DNA of 64,000 nucleotides from Durusdinium trenchii. Its lineage: Eukaryota; Sar; Dinophyceae; Suessiales; Symbiodiniaceae. A program made the translations under genes and the position numbers. This document shows, piece after piece, positions 1-14,100 of the stretch (its first letter is position 1; each line of letters opens with the position of its first letter). The DNA is taken from the NCBI GenBank assembly GCA_963970005.1, contig CAXAMN010025328.1:622677-686676 (forward strand), given 5' to 3'. The notes below the pieces were generated by a model, which was not told the origin of the DNA, searched no databases, and worked only from the letters and a program-made list of their open reading frames with translations.

Positions 1-3000
1 AAAAAAAGGTTCCCGGGCCACCTCTCGAGGTATCGTAGCACCGCCCGGTCCACTAGATAGTCTGCCTCGACGCTTTTCAAAGAGAGTCTTGCCGCCAGAA
101 GCAAGGATGCCAAATGGCACCGGTCGTAAGGCACACGAGCTTCAAGGGGCCACATGGCAACCCCGCCACTGTATGAGCCAAAAAGGGTGCCATCAGCAAT
201 GCAGGCCACATGTTTCAGAACCGAAAGGACGCGTGGTGTGGGTACCAATAGAAGGGGCATTGTCTCAGTGGGATGCCCCCCCCTTGTCTCAGTTGTTTGA
301 GCAAACTTGGCTGTTGCAAATTGCAATCCCACAGCGTTTGGAAGCCTTGAGTCAATGATTCCCGGATGAGAGCATCTTTTGTTAACGCCCCTGAAACTTA
401 GACAACGCCAAGAGCTTCTCTCATGAACATCTCACAGAGTCTTTCATCTTCCAGCTGGCCTTGCGGCACAGCGAGTTATCAGAGAACACTTGACAGACGG
501 GCATGCCGACCATGCCGGGCACGACACTGCACCACCACCATCGTGCACATCATTCCATGACCAGCAGCGCGGCGCGCTCCCTTTTCCAGCCGCCAGGCGT
601 CGAAGAGACTGAGCGAAGCAGGGCCCGTGTGCCATCGAGCCATCTTCACTCACTGGTGCATCACTGGTGCATCTTCCATCGCTCACGGGTTCTCTTCCCT
701 TCGCATCTGCAAGATCTGCCACAGCCAGGAGAGATAGGGCGCAGAGCTGTGGTCGAGTGAGATCCAATCTGTTTGCAATTTGAGTATCTTCATGGCCTCC
801 AAAAAGTGGTCGGTGGCCCCCAGAAATATCTCCGAGTGGTTTATTCTTTGATCAACTTGCCACCGTTTGAAACCCTGCGTATTGATGGAGGATCTAGAAG
901 GACTCCGTCTGCGGCGTCTTCATGCACGGGGACGAATCCCATGCAACCAACCCTAAAGGCTTTGAACATAGCGAGGTTCCTGTGCAAACAGGCTTAGAGA
1001 TATTGTTGAACCAATTTTGATGTAAACAGTCAGAAGAACAACACGGAAACAAAAGACATGTTTAAGCACTTGCAAGTGGACCAGTTTGGCTTCAATGGCA
1101 ATTACATCAGACAAAGATTGCATGGGAATTGTCTTACAGCAACTTTTGCACCGCACATGCAGTATGCACACATGTCCAATATATGGACTGTGACTACAGT
1201 AGTAGACGAGTAGACTACACTTCTTCCGGGCCGATCAGAGCCGTCATACCAGGACCGAACGACGCTCCTCAGAACCGAAGGCCGATCCAAAAGAACCCGA
1301 GGAGCGCCGATCACCGCTCAACTGGCGACGAGGCATGTGCCATGTGCTGGCTACAACCATCAAGTCAAGCCATCATCTCTGGTTGCTGAAGCCATTCCAA
1401 CAAAAGCTGTGCAACACATCACAAGCGAGGAAAGTGCATTGCAAAGGATGACCGAAGAGCCGAAGAGCATAAGGTTCTGGCAAAATGCCAATCACATATA
1501 CTGTATACTATATGACATTGACTTAATTGGGAGAAAAGAATTTGCATAATTATTGGTTCTGAGAACTGCACATGCACCAAGTATGTGATTGCACCACTTG
1601 CCTAGGTGTGGATTTCTCTTCAATGATGATCGGCCACCTAACAAAAGTATATCATCAACGCCCACGGCAACCCATGGGCCCCTGTGCGCCGCCTGTGCGC
1701 GACGTTCGGGGCAACAACTCGCCCGACTGCAAGATCACGCACCAAAGAGATGACAAGTCTAGCTGACCGGGCCGGCCTTGGGACATCTTCCAAAATTGAG
1801 TCGCCTGAAAACCTGCTTGGTCACTTTCTGGACCTGAAAACATCATCTTCATGTGGCAACTCTGCCGTTCGTGCCACCAGTCGTCCGGCACCGGCGTCCG
1901 ACCCGCTTCCGGCACCTGGCCGGCTTCACCAGGCATCGCCAGAGGTTCCAGTCCCCGAAACGACCACGACTGCACCACGACCACGTCACGCTCCGCCGAG
2001 CCGCGCCACCTGCGCGCGGCACGGCGCGGGGCACGGCACGGCACAGGGCGCGGTCGGGGGGTGCGCCGCGCGCCCCAGAAATCGCAGCGTCCAGGCGTCC
2101 AACCCGTTCAGGTCGAATGGAAAGGAGCATCCGTAGGAATCACAGGAATCGGCAGGTCGACCGAGACGCGGCGTCTGTTCCGAGCTGATGCTACGAGATG
2201 AGCACCCTGGTGCCCGGCTCTACGAGAGGGAGCGCCTCTGGTCGGAGCTGGTTTACTGCGCCTTGGCCACTTGGTGTCTCATAGCTCCGCATTGCACACC
2301 ACTCAACGAGCACACGCGTTGAAGGAGCACATCCACACGATGGTTCCACACATGCCAGCGTTTCTGGGTGCGGGCTCGCGGGCTTTGGGGTGGGAAAGAA
2401 TTTCCGGCATCAACTCTACTACAGTCACCTGGGACTTCAGAAGAAGCTTTTAGGGGATAAAGATGGGATGGTCAGTGTTCCAGACCGTCTTTGCAAAGGA
2501 CAGGCGGGCTGTAGTCAACCGGAGGTGCAAAATGGGAGTTTTACATCAGTTACAGTTACAGTTACAGTTACATCATGCAAAAAATCTCATTGGGTCATCG
2601 GGGACTTCTGGCTATCCCACCTTCACCATTACCCAATCAGGGGTGCCGTCACATCACAATCTGTGTGGCCTGAGCAGCTTTCTCTTCCGCCTCACGCGGA
2701 ACGTCTCGCACGAAACGTGCACCGAACTTCTGTCGAAATTGATCTCAGCATTGTTCCCGCAGGACCCCGAGGCCCTCGTGGAGCGGCCCAACACGACCGC
2801 GCGCACGACGCGCACCTGACAGGCACCGTGCCAGGCACCAACAGCACAACCGAACGTCAAGACCTCCGAAGTCACTTGGGGCCACGAACTCCGAAGGAAT
2901 CGAAAGCGGTGCTTGGGGAAGATCCGAATCTTGTGTCAAGCACGGCCTAAGGCCAACAGGCTGCCCTTCCCAAACAGCTCCTGCCAATGGCTCTGGGGGC

Positions 3001-6000
3001 TATTTAAATCAATCTTTGAGGCTAAGAACATGAAGATACCAAGTCAAGAAAAGGCCAGCCAAGTCTTTTTGCATATGGAAAAACATGGAGAAACTGACTG
3101 GTCTCCAGCTTTCGGACGAAACCGCTGGCACCAAGTAAGGCCCGTTATGCTACGGAAAGGAAGACGTTCGAAAGGGCATGATGAGACTCCTGAGCCGTTC
3201 AGCATGTTTCTGTGATCCTGGGTGCTCCTGGACCATTGGTCCTGGACCTTGCAGAGATGGCAGCCAGAAAGAAACGAAGAAACGAAGGTCAGGCACCCAG
3301 CTCCCCAAGTGGAGTCCGGCATCCAACCAGATCCTCTCCCAGAAGGGTCAGCGTTGCAGACTTCAACGTGTTGCACAGGCCTTTCAGGGCTTTCTTGGTA
3401 GCCTTTCTTTATGGCCAGTTCTTGAGCCATTGAGCAGCACGTCAGCCCATGTTTCAGCCTTCACCTTCTTGCAGGCAGCCGGTGCAACTGTTGAAAACTC
3501 ATGGGCACATAAGAAACCTCTTGCAAAGAGATCCTAACACCAACCGGAATTTACTTGTGAGCCATAGAACACCTCCAACCCAAGTGGGAAACTGGACTCA
3601 AAGTACTCATCTGCTGGCCGCAGCCAAGGTCGGAAATGGACTGACGGTCAAGTGGAGGGCCAAGGACACCGAAGCACAAACACCGACGCACCACCGACGC
3701 GAAGAGTGCAGGAGCTCAGGACCCACACCGAAGCGTTCGACCGTTTCAACGAATCGGTCGAGGCTTAACACTGCTCCACAGGGTTCTTCGTGGCCACATC
3801 TGCTTTCTGGCCACATGGTGCGATTCACATCACAGTGAAGCAAAGAACTGGAAAAGTTCACTTCATGATGGGCTTTGGGTATTTTCGTTTGACCTAGCCC
3901 CGTGTTGGGGCCGCCCTATCTATTCCTTACAGTAAACTTGCTGATGTTTTGAGGCTGAATGAAAATTTGAACATGCCCAGCATGCTCGAACGCTAGTTGG
4001 GAATCAAGGCACTTGCATCCTTATTGGAGGAAACCGCATGAACCATGCTTACAGGGGCTGCTGTGCTACAGGGGGCTGCCAACTCCAGCAAAACACCCAG
4101 GGTCCATCAAATGCAACTGGACAGGTTGTTGAGCTCATTTGAGCACAGCATCTCTGGCGATGTTGGATCTCACAATGTGGAGGTCAATCGTTTGACCAGT
4201 GGCCCTCGCAAGTTGCTGTCTATTTCCAAGCATCTTCACAAAAAGAACCGCCTGCCACAATTGGCATCCCACCTGTTGGATCGTCTGTCGCTGTACTAGG
4301 GGCCAGTCAAGCTCAAGTGAGGCTTGGCAGGAAGAGCGCTCACTGGACATTTGTGACACACACGCCTGCAAAGGAGGAATGCTGCTTGGGTGCCAGCACA
4401 CACCTCCTCCAATCACACAGCTTTCCATCGGGTGTTTCACAGCAAACCCATCGCTTTGAGCAGCACCCACCGGGTGCGTGCCGAAGAGCCGTCGCAGCTG
4501 CCGGGTGGGCCTCCACGCATGACAAGCCAGTAGAGCACAACTCTGGCCATGGAAGATCATCATGCAATGGACATTGGAAGGATTTTCACACACCTCCCCA
4601 CCAGTGAGAGGCGCGTGATGGCCGCAAAAGGACCGCGTTCAGCTTCTGGGGGAAGGAGGACTGCTCGCCAAAGTCAAAACTCTTGTTTCAGGATGGGAGG
4701 ACCAAACTGGGGCGTCCCATTTTTGGCACGCGAATTTCCGCGAACGACGCGAACACGGAGCGAACACACGAACTCCATATCGCAGCTCAGCTCAGTTCCA
4801 TCGGTCCGTGGGTTTGGGGCCACGTACCAGTGCGAGGGGCCCAGCTTGTGCGTCTCGAGGCACGTGCAAACCACATCGGTCTAGTGTCTGGCCGTCACCT
4901 TCCAAGTGTGAACAATTCCACCGACCCGACTGGAGACGTGTTGGGCCTCCGCGGACTCGACAGAGGATGACAGAGCATCCCAGCTTTGCTGAGGACGTCA
5001 GGGCACATCCACCCTCTTCAACTTCAGGTCACTGAGGAAGCTCTTGCTTGACAGAATGGAAGGCAGGCATGAACCTCAGCCTACCCATAGCAACAAAAGC
5101 ATCACAACAGCATCAGTCATCAGCCAGTTTATCAATGTACACTTGGAAAGCGAGCATGGCGCGTGGCTAAGCCAAGCGGGGCCTCGCAGCTACGGCGCCG
5201 AACATCCGAGACGGCACCACCATGGCCAACCAGAGCGACGGAAAACATAGAACCCGTCACGCTCCGGCATCAACGCAGCGCGCCAAGGCTAGGGCAGGCC
5301 GGCGGTTCTTGGGATTTTGTCATTGAGCACCTACTGAAAAAAGTGCAGGTGAACACTTGGATGTTTGGCTGTGGGTCAATACCAGGATACCTTGGTACCA
5401 CTACCTGGGAGGTCAAGCTACATGGTACAAATGGGCTCCAGGATACCTTGACCCATCCTCATGTCACGGCTAGGCTCCTAGCTGGGGCAACTCGAGCACT
5501 GGAGGACCAGGTCGTTGGACACATGGACCGTCGTGCAATCCGAAGCGAAGTAGAAAGCACCCAGCGCCACTCCAAGCGAATTCACTCGCACCTGGGGAAT
5601 TCTCACGTCGGACGATCTGCTCTTTATGATCTTTTGGAATGCCTTGGAGTGGTCAGAATTCGAAGATCCTGCACATGAAAGGGGGACCTTGCTGGCCTGA
5701 ATCCGTTCCAAGGGGGAAAGAACCAAACTTTCAAGTTGATCTCCTCTTCCTTGCAGCTGGCCTTTGGAAAATGTCATGACGGCGACCGCCGCCGTCAGGG
5801 ACACCAGTACGCAGCAAATCTCACAGCAAGAACTGCCGGTGGCAACGGCATTTTGGCGTTCAAGGCCTCGAAAAGCCAGTGAACACCCATTTGCCTGAGG
5901 GACCATGCTCACACTCTTATGGTCCACGTGTTCATGAAGCCTGAGCTCGAATACGGTGTGGTGGGTTATTTATGCCACCTATGTAAATAAGATTAAATGG

Positions 6001-7882
6001 GTATATGTTCAAGCTTGGGGCATGCTGCTGTGCCAACCCGTCCAGGCGATCCAGGCGATCCACCCAAGCCGCAGCTCCAAGCAGCTCCAAAAGGAAAGCT
6101 CGAGCAGCTCGGGTCTGACACCCTTGCAGTCGCCCTCTTCGCGAACGGCTCAAGTGGAAACAGCTGCTTGCTTGTGAAAAGTAGTGAGGAAGGAGCACAG
6201 GTGTGCAAACCATCTGAGTTTGGCTAGGTCTTGCTTGGGCAAAAAGCCGGCATCAAGGAGGAGATTTCATGAAGGCATCCCTATCATATCACTATCATTT
6301 TTCTTTTGAGGTGCTACTCTCCTGCACAGCCAGCCCAGTTTGAGAAGAGGCCGGCCCGAGATTACCGACTTTGCCAAAGATCGTGGGTGGCACGGAAAGC
6401 ACACGACCCCTGGACTTGAAGACGTTTACTTCCAGAGATGGAGCATCTCCATGATGGCCAACAGGTGCCCACTCCGCAAGCAGAGCAACGCCATTTGCAG
6501 ATGGAACACCTCTACCGTGTTCAATGCTTGTGGGTCTTTGAGGATGGGAGGCCCATCCCATGACCTGCAAGTGCCCAAAAGCCTGTGAAGGGCGGTGTTG
6601 AAACTCTTTGGCCAAGAGCCGGTCAAAGAATTAAGGAATGTCTTGCCGCAACGAGGTGATGAGGTCCTTCGCCCAGAATCCTTGGCTTCGTGGCTTGAAG
6701 AGGTGAGGTCGTGTTGGCGCACGAAAACGAACTTGGAAGCAACATCTGAATCCGAAGGTCTTTTGTGTCTTTTCCCCCTTCCGGCCCCCAGGTAGTTCAC
6801 AAAGCATCTTTCAGAAAGGGCTTCAGACAGGGCAAGCTGCAGCTTTCAGCCCGACTCTACACCTCACCTTTCGCACGAAGACTCACACCTTTCACGTAGA
6901 CGTGGGGGCTCCCACAGCTGAAGTGTTTGGAACCAAACAGACCGACCCAATCCACCGGCGTCAAGCTGCCCCCACGACCACGACCACCGCGAACGGGCGG
7001 CACGCGCCGCGACCGACCAGGTGGACCCAGCGGGCCCCAAAACACTCCCACGACCCTCAAAGTCATGTGCTGGATGCTGGAGGCTTGCGACTGTATCGCT
7101 CCATCTTGGGTCAGCTCCTGCTGCGCAGTCCTAGGCACCAACTGCAGGCAGGCCGAATTGAGGGCGGCGTTTGATCTGCGGGCCCTGTGGACGTGGCCAC
7201 GTCGTTCCGGGCCTTCGGTACATCCCCCGGTATGCCAAGCGTGGCCTCCGAGTGCTCACCGGTGCTGAGGTGAAACCCCCGTCTCGTGGCATGCGCGACA
7301 CTGAAAGTGAGCTCGGGTGCAAGTCTCCAGGGGGTGGGCCTTGTGACTCAAGATCTACCATCCATGAGAACGTCTATGAGATTGTTAGCATCGCTGGTCC
7401 GTTTGCTTTTCATCCCGGGGCAGGAGCGAGCGGGCCGTCGCCTGCGCAGCATCCCGCGTCAAACACGCGCGGCGCGGACCTCTTGAACAGTGCCCGTTGA
7501 GTGCCGAGCTTGACTTGAAGCTCCTGAACTCGCCCCTCAGCGCATTTTAGCTGCTTGATCGCCCATTCCCAAAGCCCAAGGGCCAAAGAGTCATAGCAAC
7601 TCCATGGTTGTTGAGATGGCTCTTCCATCGCGAGCCGTTGGCTCAAACGGATTGCATCAAGAGACATGCCTCTCCACTTCTTCATTGGGCCCAGGCTGTC
7701 CAGGTGGCCACTTGATCAAAACCAATCCATGCCGCCCCGCGGGTAGGAGAGATGTTTTTCAACCCCTGATAGCGAAGGAAGGAGAGTGATCCACTACGAG
7801 CTCCCAAGTCGATCTGGTCGGAATCACCTTGAATTCGATTGCTCCAACTGGTGCTTCAAGTCCGGCCAGGTGAATTGGATCA
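1..7882. other. Anonymous DNA, no supportable gene
   Basis: No ORF here shows a recognisable domain, and open frames overlap on both strands as expected by chance. The only local structure seen is short: a doubled TCACTGGTGCAT near 650-675, a GGCAC-rich patch near 2018-2046, four copies of TTACAG at 2546-2570, and a doubled CCAGGCGAT near 6045-6060. Short exons of an intron-rich gene could be missed by eye. Confidence 0.5.
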
Positions 7883-7912
7883 AAGACTTGGTAGGTGAGG
7901 CTACCAAGTCTT
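7883..7912. repeat. Perfect 12-bp stem hairpin
   Basis: AAGACTTGGTAG at 7883-7894 is followed by a 6-base loop and its exact reverse complement CTACCAAGTCTT at 7901-7912. A related CTACCAAGT occurs again just downstream near 7930. No flanking element or gene explains it. Confidence 0.85.
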
Positions 7913-10429
7913 GCCGCTCGCGCTGGACTCGCTACCAAGTTCAGCCTCAAGGTATCCAGGCGCAGGACTTGCGACGTGTTGCCATGGCCTTGCGTCTGGG
8001 GCTCCTGATCGGACTCATTGTAATGGATTCTTGCGAGTCTTGTTGCATTGGATCAGGCTTTCTCTGCACCTGCCAAAGAGTGATGGAAAAGTTGTGAAGG
8101 GATGGAGGGGCTTTTGATGACGAGTCAACACATTGGGTTGTTGGGATGACAAGGGACAGTTGTCAGTTCCACACGTGGCCCTACTTTTGACTCTGCAAGC
8201 AACTCACACCGGCACTTATACTTTATCTCGACAAGCCTGCTGAGGTCTGTAGTTCTTTATTTTTTTGGACAGGGCATGACAGGGCTCATGTCCAGGCAAC
8301 ACACTGCGAATAGTTCAACAAAGAATACATATTATTAGGCAAGAGCTTCACTGAGAGACCAGACATCAAGGGCTGAGAAACGCAACTTCACACCACATTG
8401 GGTCGCATCTTCTTGGCCCTTCCACCACATGTGGCGCACCACCAAGTTATGCGGCGCGCCTTTTCGGAGACATTCCGCATGCGATCCCGATCCGGACGGG
8501 GGAAAACAACAACAACAAACCGAACCCTCTCATCTGCGGTGTGTCCGGTGTGCTGCTTTTGGGGGCGCGCATGTCACCTGCCAGGCACTGCCAGGAGCAC
8601 TGAATCGCATTGTAAATCGCAAGGTAAAACCGAAACCACCGGCTTTAGGGCACTAATCCCTCCTGTCACATCCTCACACTAATCCGTTTTTCGAGCGAAA
8701 AAAGGGCGGAACCATTGTCCCACTGAAGGAGATGCTAGATACATTTATGTTTAGACTGGTTGGCCATGTCCACTTACCGTTTTTCTGCTCAACATTCCGC
8801 TGTGACTGCAAGGGTGTGAATGCATGCCGAACATCAAGAAACAAATTTGCCTGTAGCCATGTAGCACAGCTCAGTTCGATCCCCCCAATGCAACCGCTTT
8901 CAGCTGTAGACTGCAAATCTCATGGATTTGTTGGACCCTTCTGAAGGTCAACCCACATAGCCCATCGGACGCGGGCGACGCGGAGCGTTTCAACATGTTT
9001 AGGTTTGGACTGGCAACCGAACTCTAGGATGCAGCTGACCCAACACAGGCAGAACAGTCATCCATATTGGAAGCCGTAAGGATCAACGTCTCCACGTGTG
9101 TGCACCCTGACTGGTCACACCAAGTCTGGCATCTCAAATGTGACTATGTTGAAACACACTGTGCTCGTGTCAACTCTTGTTAGATACCTGCCTGCCTTCG
9201 CACGCACACGGCAGTCCAGCACTGGAGGACATGCTCGGAAAGGCCACGTGCAGAGCGAAGACATTGGCCCCTCCGACCAAAACCAGCGGAGAATCGCACG
9301 CGAGGCGTTCCACGCCACTTGGAGACGTGCATTGCTCCGTCCCGGCGGCCAAGTAGATGTTGGGCCTGCCTTAGCGCACGCGGCGCGGAGGGGCGCCCGG
9401 AGAGATCCAACGTTCATGGGGCGTCCGGAGCCCTTTGCTTGGAAGACTGTACTACGACATGGAAACACGTCAACCCCAAACAAGGAAAGGTTTTTGGCAT
9501 GCAGCATGTGAAACAGCTGAAGCAAACATTCAATGGTCAGGTGTCCATAGATTTTCTAGATTTAGTGGCTGGACAAGTGGGGGGGGCAAAAGGAAAACGA
9601 ACAAAACATCAGTCCCATGTGTGACAGCCACCACCTAATGCAAGGACAGGAGGGAACACAAAACGTAGGAGACGGCCACAACATCATGAGTCGTTCTCCG
9701 GCCACGCTTCGTACGGAGACCAAAAAACAGTGTCGCGACGGCCAACATGTCGCCAGGAGACGTCATGGAACATGACACCACCCGCTAGTGCATGACTCAT
9801 GCAAAAATTGACCGGAGCGGCAGCGTCATTGTTTGGAGAATGGTTGGATGGGGGTTGGCCTTTGCAAGGTACCTCCCATGATTCTAGAACCATCACCGCA
9901 TGTTGCAACACACGGCCCGGACCCAACTCCAGCACAATGCTACCCGGAGACTGGCACACAGCTGCCTGTCGACACATCGGGGAATTGTGTGGGCCCTTCG
10001 ACAAGTACAGGTCGAACTTCGCAAGGAACATGGGACCTGTGGCCAGCTCAAGCGCCCATCGTTTCACAGACCGTCTCTGAGAGTTGCATTTGCGGCGAAA
10101 GCTTCATGGCGCTGTCAAATTCGGAAATGTCTGGCAAGTTGCGTGCCCTTACTGTGCCAAAAGTCACATCGTGCCGGTGAGGTACGATGCGACTTATCTC
10201 ACATTGGGAAGTGGAAACCTTCCGACCAAAGCCACCAAAAACATGTTGGATCAACTTCCAAGCCACTGTATGCCGAGGCAACCGTCAACAACAGGCACTC
10301 CAGAGGAGATCTGTGGAAACCCAGCCGATGGTTGATGATTTGCTGTGTCACTGGTGTACCTTGGTGGCAGCAATGACATGACAAACGCAAAAACAAAGAG
10401 AGTACGACGCCCTGGAGGTGTGTGTTTTT
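7913..10429. other. Anonymous DNA, no supportable gene
   Basis: Nothing recognisable was found. ORFs of up to 158 codons overlap in several frames near 9.1-10.4 kb without domain signatures, so they are not annotated. Confidence 0.5.
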
Positions 10430-10992
10430 TCAATGTTTTTTGCGTTTTTCTATGATTTTCAATAGATTTTCTATGTTTTCGTTGCTTTCACCCATCTGGT
10501 ACACATCACTTGTGCCCATAGCCTGCTGCCCCTTTGCCATGATCTTATCAACAGATTTCCTCATCAAACTTTTAAACACATAGCTGAAGTCCGTATCTGT
10601 CAATTGCATCATAGCTGTCATCTTTGGAGGAATGATAGACTGTAGCTGATGGGCTGCATACATCTTCTTGTATATATCATCGCTAAATGAAGCAGCAAAG
10701 CAATCCCTCTGATAGATGGATACTGGATACATCCTCCCTTGCTTGCAATGACCCATGACATAATGATATTGTCCTGATTTGAGGATGGTTGGGAATAAAC
10801 ATCATAGTGCTCCGAGGATGACCCCTTCTGATCTTGACCCATTGCTCCAATGCCCTCCTGGCACTAGCTTGATGTCTCCCAAATAGTTAAGTGATTCATC
10901 CTCAATCCACCTGCCTTTGTCATCAATGTTGTCCAATCTTGCATGTTGCCCAGATACTATGAGCGCCCCCTTGCCCACATGTCCAATGGGGT
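10430..10992 (-). pseudogene. 3' half of a decayed DDE-type transposase, cut by a Copia insertion
   Basis: Fragments in shifted minus-strand frames read as the C-terminal half of a DDE-superfamily (pogo/Tigger-like, DDE_1) transposase. The segment GQHARLDNIDDKGRW lies next to the Copia insertion. PPKMTAMMQLTDTDF near 10570-10640 fits the family's conserved pattern of a proline pair, T, Q, then the last catalytic aspartate followed by a phenylalanine. The frame changes at least twice and no single ORF spans the region. The 5' half lies at 20158-21416 on the other side of the retrotransposon and resumes directly at the 5-bp target duplication. I did not find a convincing middle catalytic aspartate, so it is surely inactive. 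The family call is from motif shape only. Confidence 0.6.
10988..10992. repeat. Target-site duplication GGGGT (left)
   Basis: GGGGT directly abuts the 3' LTR and is repeated exactly at 20153-20157 beside the 5' LTR. A 5-bp duplication is typical of Copia-family integrases. Confidence 0.93.
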
Positions 10993-11140
10993 TGACGACG
11001 TTTCCCACCTACCCAGCGGCTCGCCCTGTTTCTTCTAGGGGGCGCAGCGGGCGTTGGATCTTGAGCCATCACAGGATGGCGGAATGCGCTCTGGTCAAGA
11101 GTCAACATGGAATCATGGTGTCCAATGGTGAATCATTACA
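10993..11140 (-). repeat. 3' LTR (148 bp)
   Basis: On the minus strand it begins TGTAATGATT and ends CGTCGTCA, the canonical TG...CA ends. By eye it is base-for-base identical to 20005-20152. The pol ORF runs 39 bases into it and stops at 11102. Confidence 0.93.
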
Positions 11141-14100
11141 GTTCCCCCTACTATCGTTGACCAGAGCACTCAGGAAAAACGACATCAAAATCCGATGCTG
11201 TTCCTCATATTCGAGGCGCTTGGATGATGCCGCATGGCTCCGCCTTTTGTAGGCAGGATCATCTCGTCGGTGCTTCAGCTCCGTAGGGACATCGACCAAG
11301 CTCAGCCAGCCAGACTTCACAAACTGGTTCAAGGCATCATTGGCACGGCTGGGATCCAGCTTGGTCACGCAGTCAACCAACATCTTCTGATGAGGTACCC
11401 AGCGCACCATCGATTTGGTGTCTTGCAGGTCCCTCAGGATGATAGCCAGCTCAAGGGCGGACTTCCTATCTTGCTTGCCACTCGGATTCTCCCTGAGCAA
11501 ACAGTCGTACAGGGACTTGGCGTCCGTCACTGAACACTGACCCTGTCGGTCTGCCAAGGAGCACTGGCCGCGCATGATCAACATGTGGGGGCTCAAGGAG
11601 TTGCGCCAGCAGCTCAAAGAAACATCATGCTTGGTGGCATCGCGGTACATGACCTGGAGCCAGTCGACCTCATTGACCCCTTGCAGCATGGCTTGGGTCT
11701 CTCCTCCAAAGGTCGAAAAGACCTTCCGCTTCAGCCGTGAAGACCGCCAGGTGATAGGCGAAGCCCTCACTGCCCTGTTCCCTTCCGGCAGCCGTTCAGC
11801 AGCCAGCACCATCCATGCTCCCTGAGTCGCATCCAGAGGTAGACCTTCGTGATCAACTTGGTCGACGCCCTTCATGTTAATGCCGCCAGCATCGCTGCAC
11901 ACCACGAAGCACATATTCTCAGGGTGGAAGCGCCAGATCTTTAGAGGCCGGTCGTGGGTGGATCGTAGGAAGTTGACATACTTGTTGATCACTTGCACGT
12001 CATTGACCTGAGCATTGGGTAGTCGTCCTGCCATGAGGGATGCTAAACCTGAGGCTTCAGGGCGACTTTCGCGAGCCAGCCAATTGATCTTAAAGACCAG
12101 GGAGCGCAGAAGGTTGAACTCTTCCTTGGAGAGGAGGTCATCCGGGGTAGATCGGCGACCTTTGGCTAGAGGTATTGGCTTCACCTGCTCTTGGATGTAC
12201 TTGCTCTGGTCCACGTGGACGCTGTCTGACATCACCCGGATGTGGCGACCCGCATACTCGGCTTCGTCCTCCTCCCATTTCCCGAAGTGGAATCGTTTGG
12301 TGAGCTCTGACTTCAGCCAGTCATAGTGATCAGGAGCAGCACACACGATGAAATCGTCCACCTCCACCAGCACCTGCGCCAAGCACTCTCGCTTGTCCGA
12401 GAACAGCGTATACCAGCAGGGTTCGACGAGGTTCTTCTCAAAGGACAGAGAGGTGAGGAACCGGGTCACAGTCAGGCGCCACTCTCGAGGTGCATCATCC
12501 AAGCCGTAGGTGGGAACCAGGATCTCAATGAGGGCTCCTTCAGGAAGATGGAGTCCTTCGCATGGTTCAGCAAACAGCGGACCACGTGGTCGGTTGAGCT
12601 TGTCACTCTGGCAGAAAGCATTCTTGACATCGGAGAAGGCAAACTTCATGCCGAAGTTGAGACCAGTCTGTAGGAAGGTCATCAGGCCCTCTGTCGATGG
12701 AGTAGGGCTGTAGGTGCATAGAGTGCCTGTGTCAGGATCATGATGGCCGTGAATGCACCACCGGCTCTTGGCCTTCCAAGCGTTTAGCTCCGGCTGAGGC
12801 TTCTTCCTTCTGACCATCCGTGAGGAGATGATCCGGTCTGGCCAGTTCTCGCGGGCCTTCGATGCCGCCTTGCCCACGATCACCTTCACTGCTCCAGTGC
12901 CCAGCACCGCTGACCATTCCAGTTCATCGGACTTGTCGAACTGCTCTTTCTCCTGTAGGCTCAGTTCCTTCAGTGAGATCTCTCCACCTCGCTTCGGCAG
13001 CTGCACCCATTCGCCTGAAAGCTCCAGACATAGCACCGAAGCGTCTTGAGGGATGTGGAACCAGTGTTCGCCCCACAGCTCAGGGTCATCTGCATGATCG
13101 TGATCTCGGCGCTGGGCAAGTCGATTGAATTCCTCCACTTGGGTGGGAACTCGATTCTGCTGAGGGAGTTCCTCCACAGGCGTGAGGTGAGCGCCTTCAT
13201 GAGGTTCAGCTAGTCCAGGTGGCGGAGAAACAGCCCGAGGGATTCTCCTCATCAGATCCGCAATGGGCGTTCCAGGAGCCCGAGTTCCGGCCGGCGCTGG
13301 TTCGACAGCTGCGGCAGAAGACGGCTGTGAAGATGAGGGAGGATCACTCTCCATGACGTGCTCAGGCGATGTCGTCCTCACCATCTTCAGCGGAGGTTCC
13401 GCAGGAGCGCTGGGGTCATCAGGTAGTGCAGGAGGTCCTGGTCCAGATGCCTGAGGCTGTTCACCCGGTTCTGATGCCGGTTCGTTCACTGAGCTTCTTC
13501 TCGACAGGTGAGGCAGCTCTTCCATAGTGGGATCGTTAGAAGGGCGCTCTTCCTCTTCAGCTATACTGGGCATTCGTTCTCCGCGATGATGACCAAGAGG
13601 AAGTAATCCAGGAGGGATAGCTTCAACTGTCGGAGGAATCAGCTCTTGCGGTGATGGAAGGACAGCCCGTTGTTGCGAAGGAGCACTTGATGCGGCGGCA
13701 ACTCCCTCCTCAATGCGATGCACCGGGCCTAACCTATCTTCGGGTCCAGGCAGTCCCTCACGCTGCACATCTACTGCTCCGGCATGAGTGCCCGCAACCA
13801 CTTGCCGTAGAAGTTCACTCAACCCTGGACTGGTGGCCAGTTCACGACCCAGCACTTCACTTGGGAGAGCGGCTCGAAGTTGACCAGGTGAGCAACGCCA
13901 CAACCTGGTTCGCATCCCGACATAGATGGTGTCATTGTTGGCTACCACCACCACTCCTGGCCCAACCCAGCGATCACGAAGATGGAGATCTTGATTGCCT
14001 CGGGCTCGGCGGAAGACATAAACCCACTGGCCAGGTGCCCAATGGCGTTGCTGCTGAGGAGCTGCATGCCGGGAGCGGCGAATGGCTTCTCGACTGGCTT

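Noticed and set aside
2390..2950. 186-codon plus-strand ORF
   Set aside because: Contains the TTACAG repeat (VTVTVT) and no family signature.
11030..11075. ATGGCTCAAG on the minus strand of the LTR, resembling the spliced-leader end
   Set aside because: Only nine bases match and they lie in a coding frame (MAQD); treated as chance.
10923..11108. Minus ORF starting MLTLDQSAFRHPV in the 3' LTR
   Set aside because: It is the LTR copy of the gag start running out into flanking DNA, not a gene.
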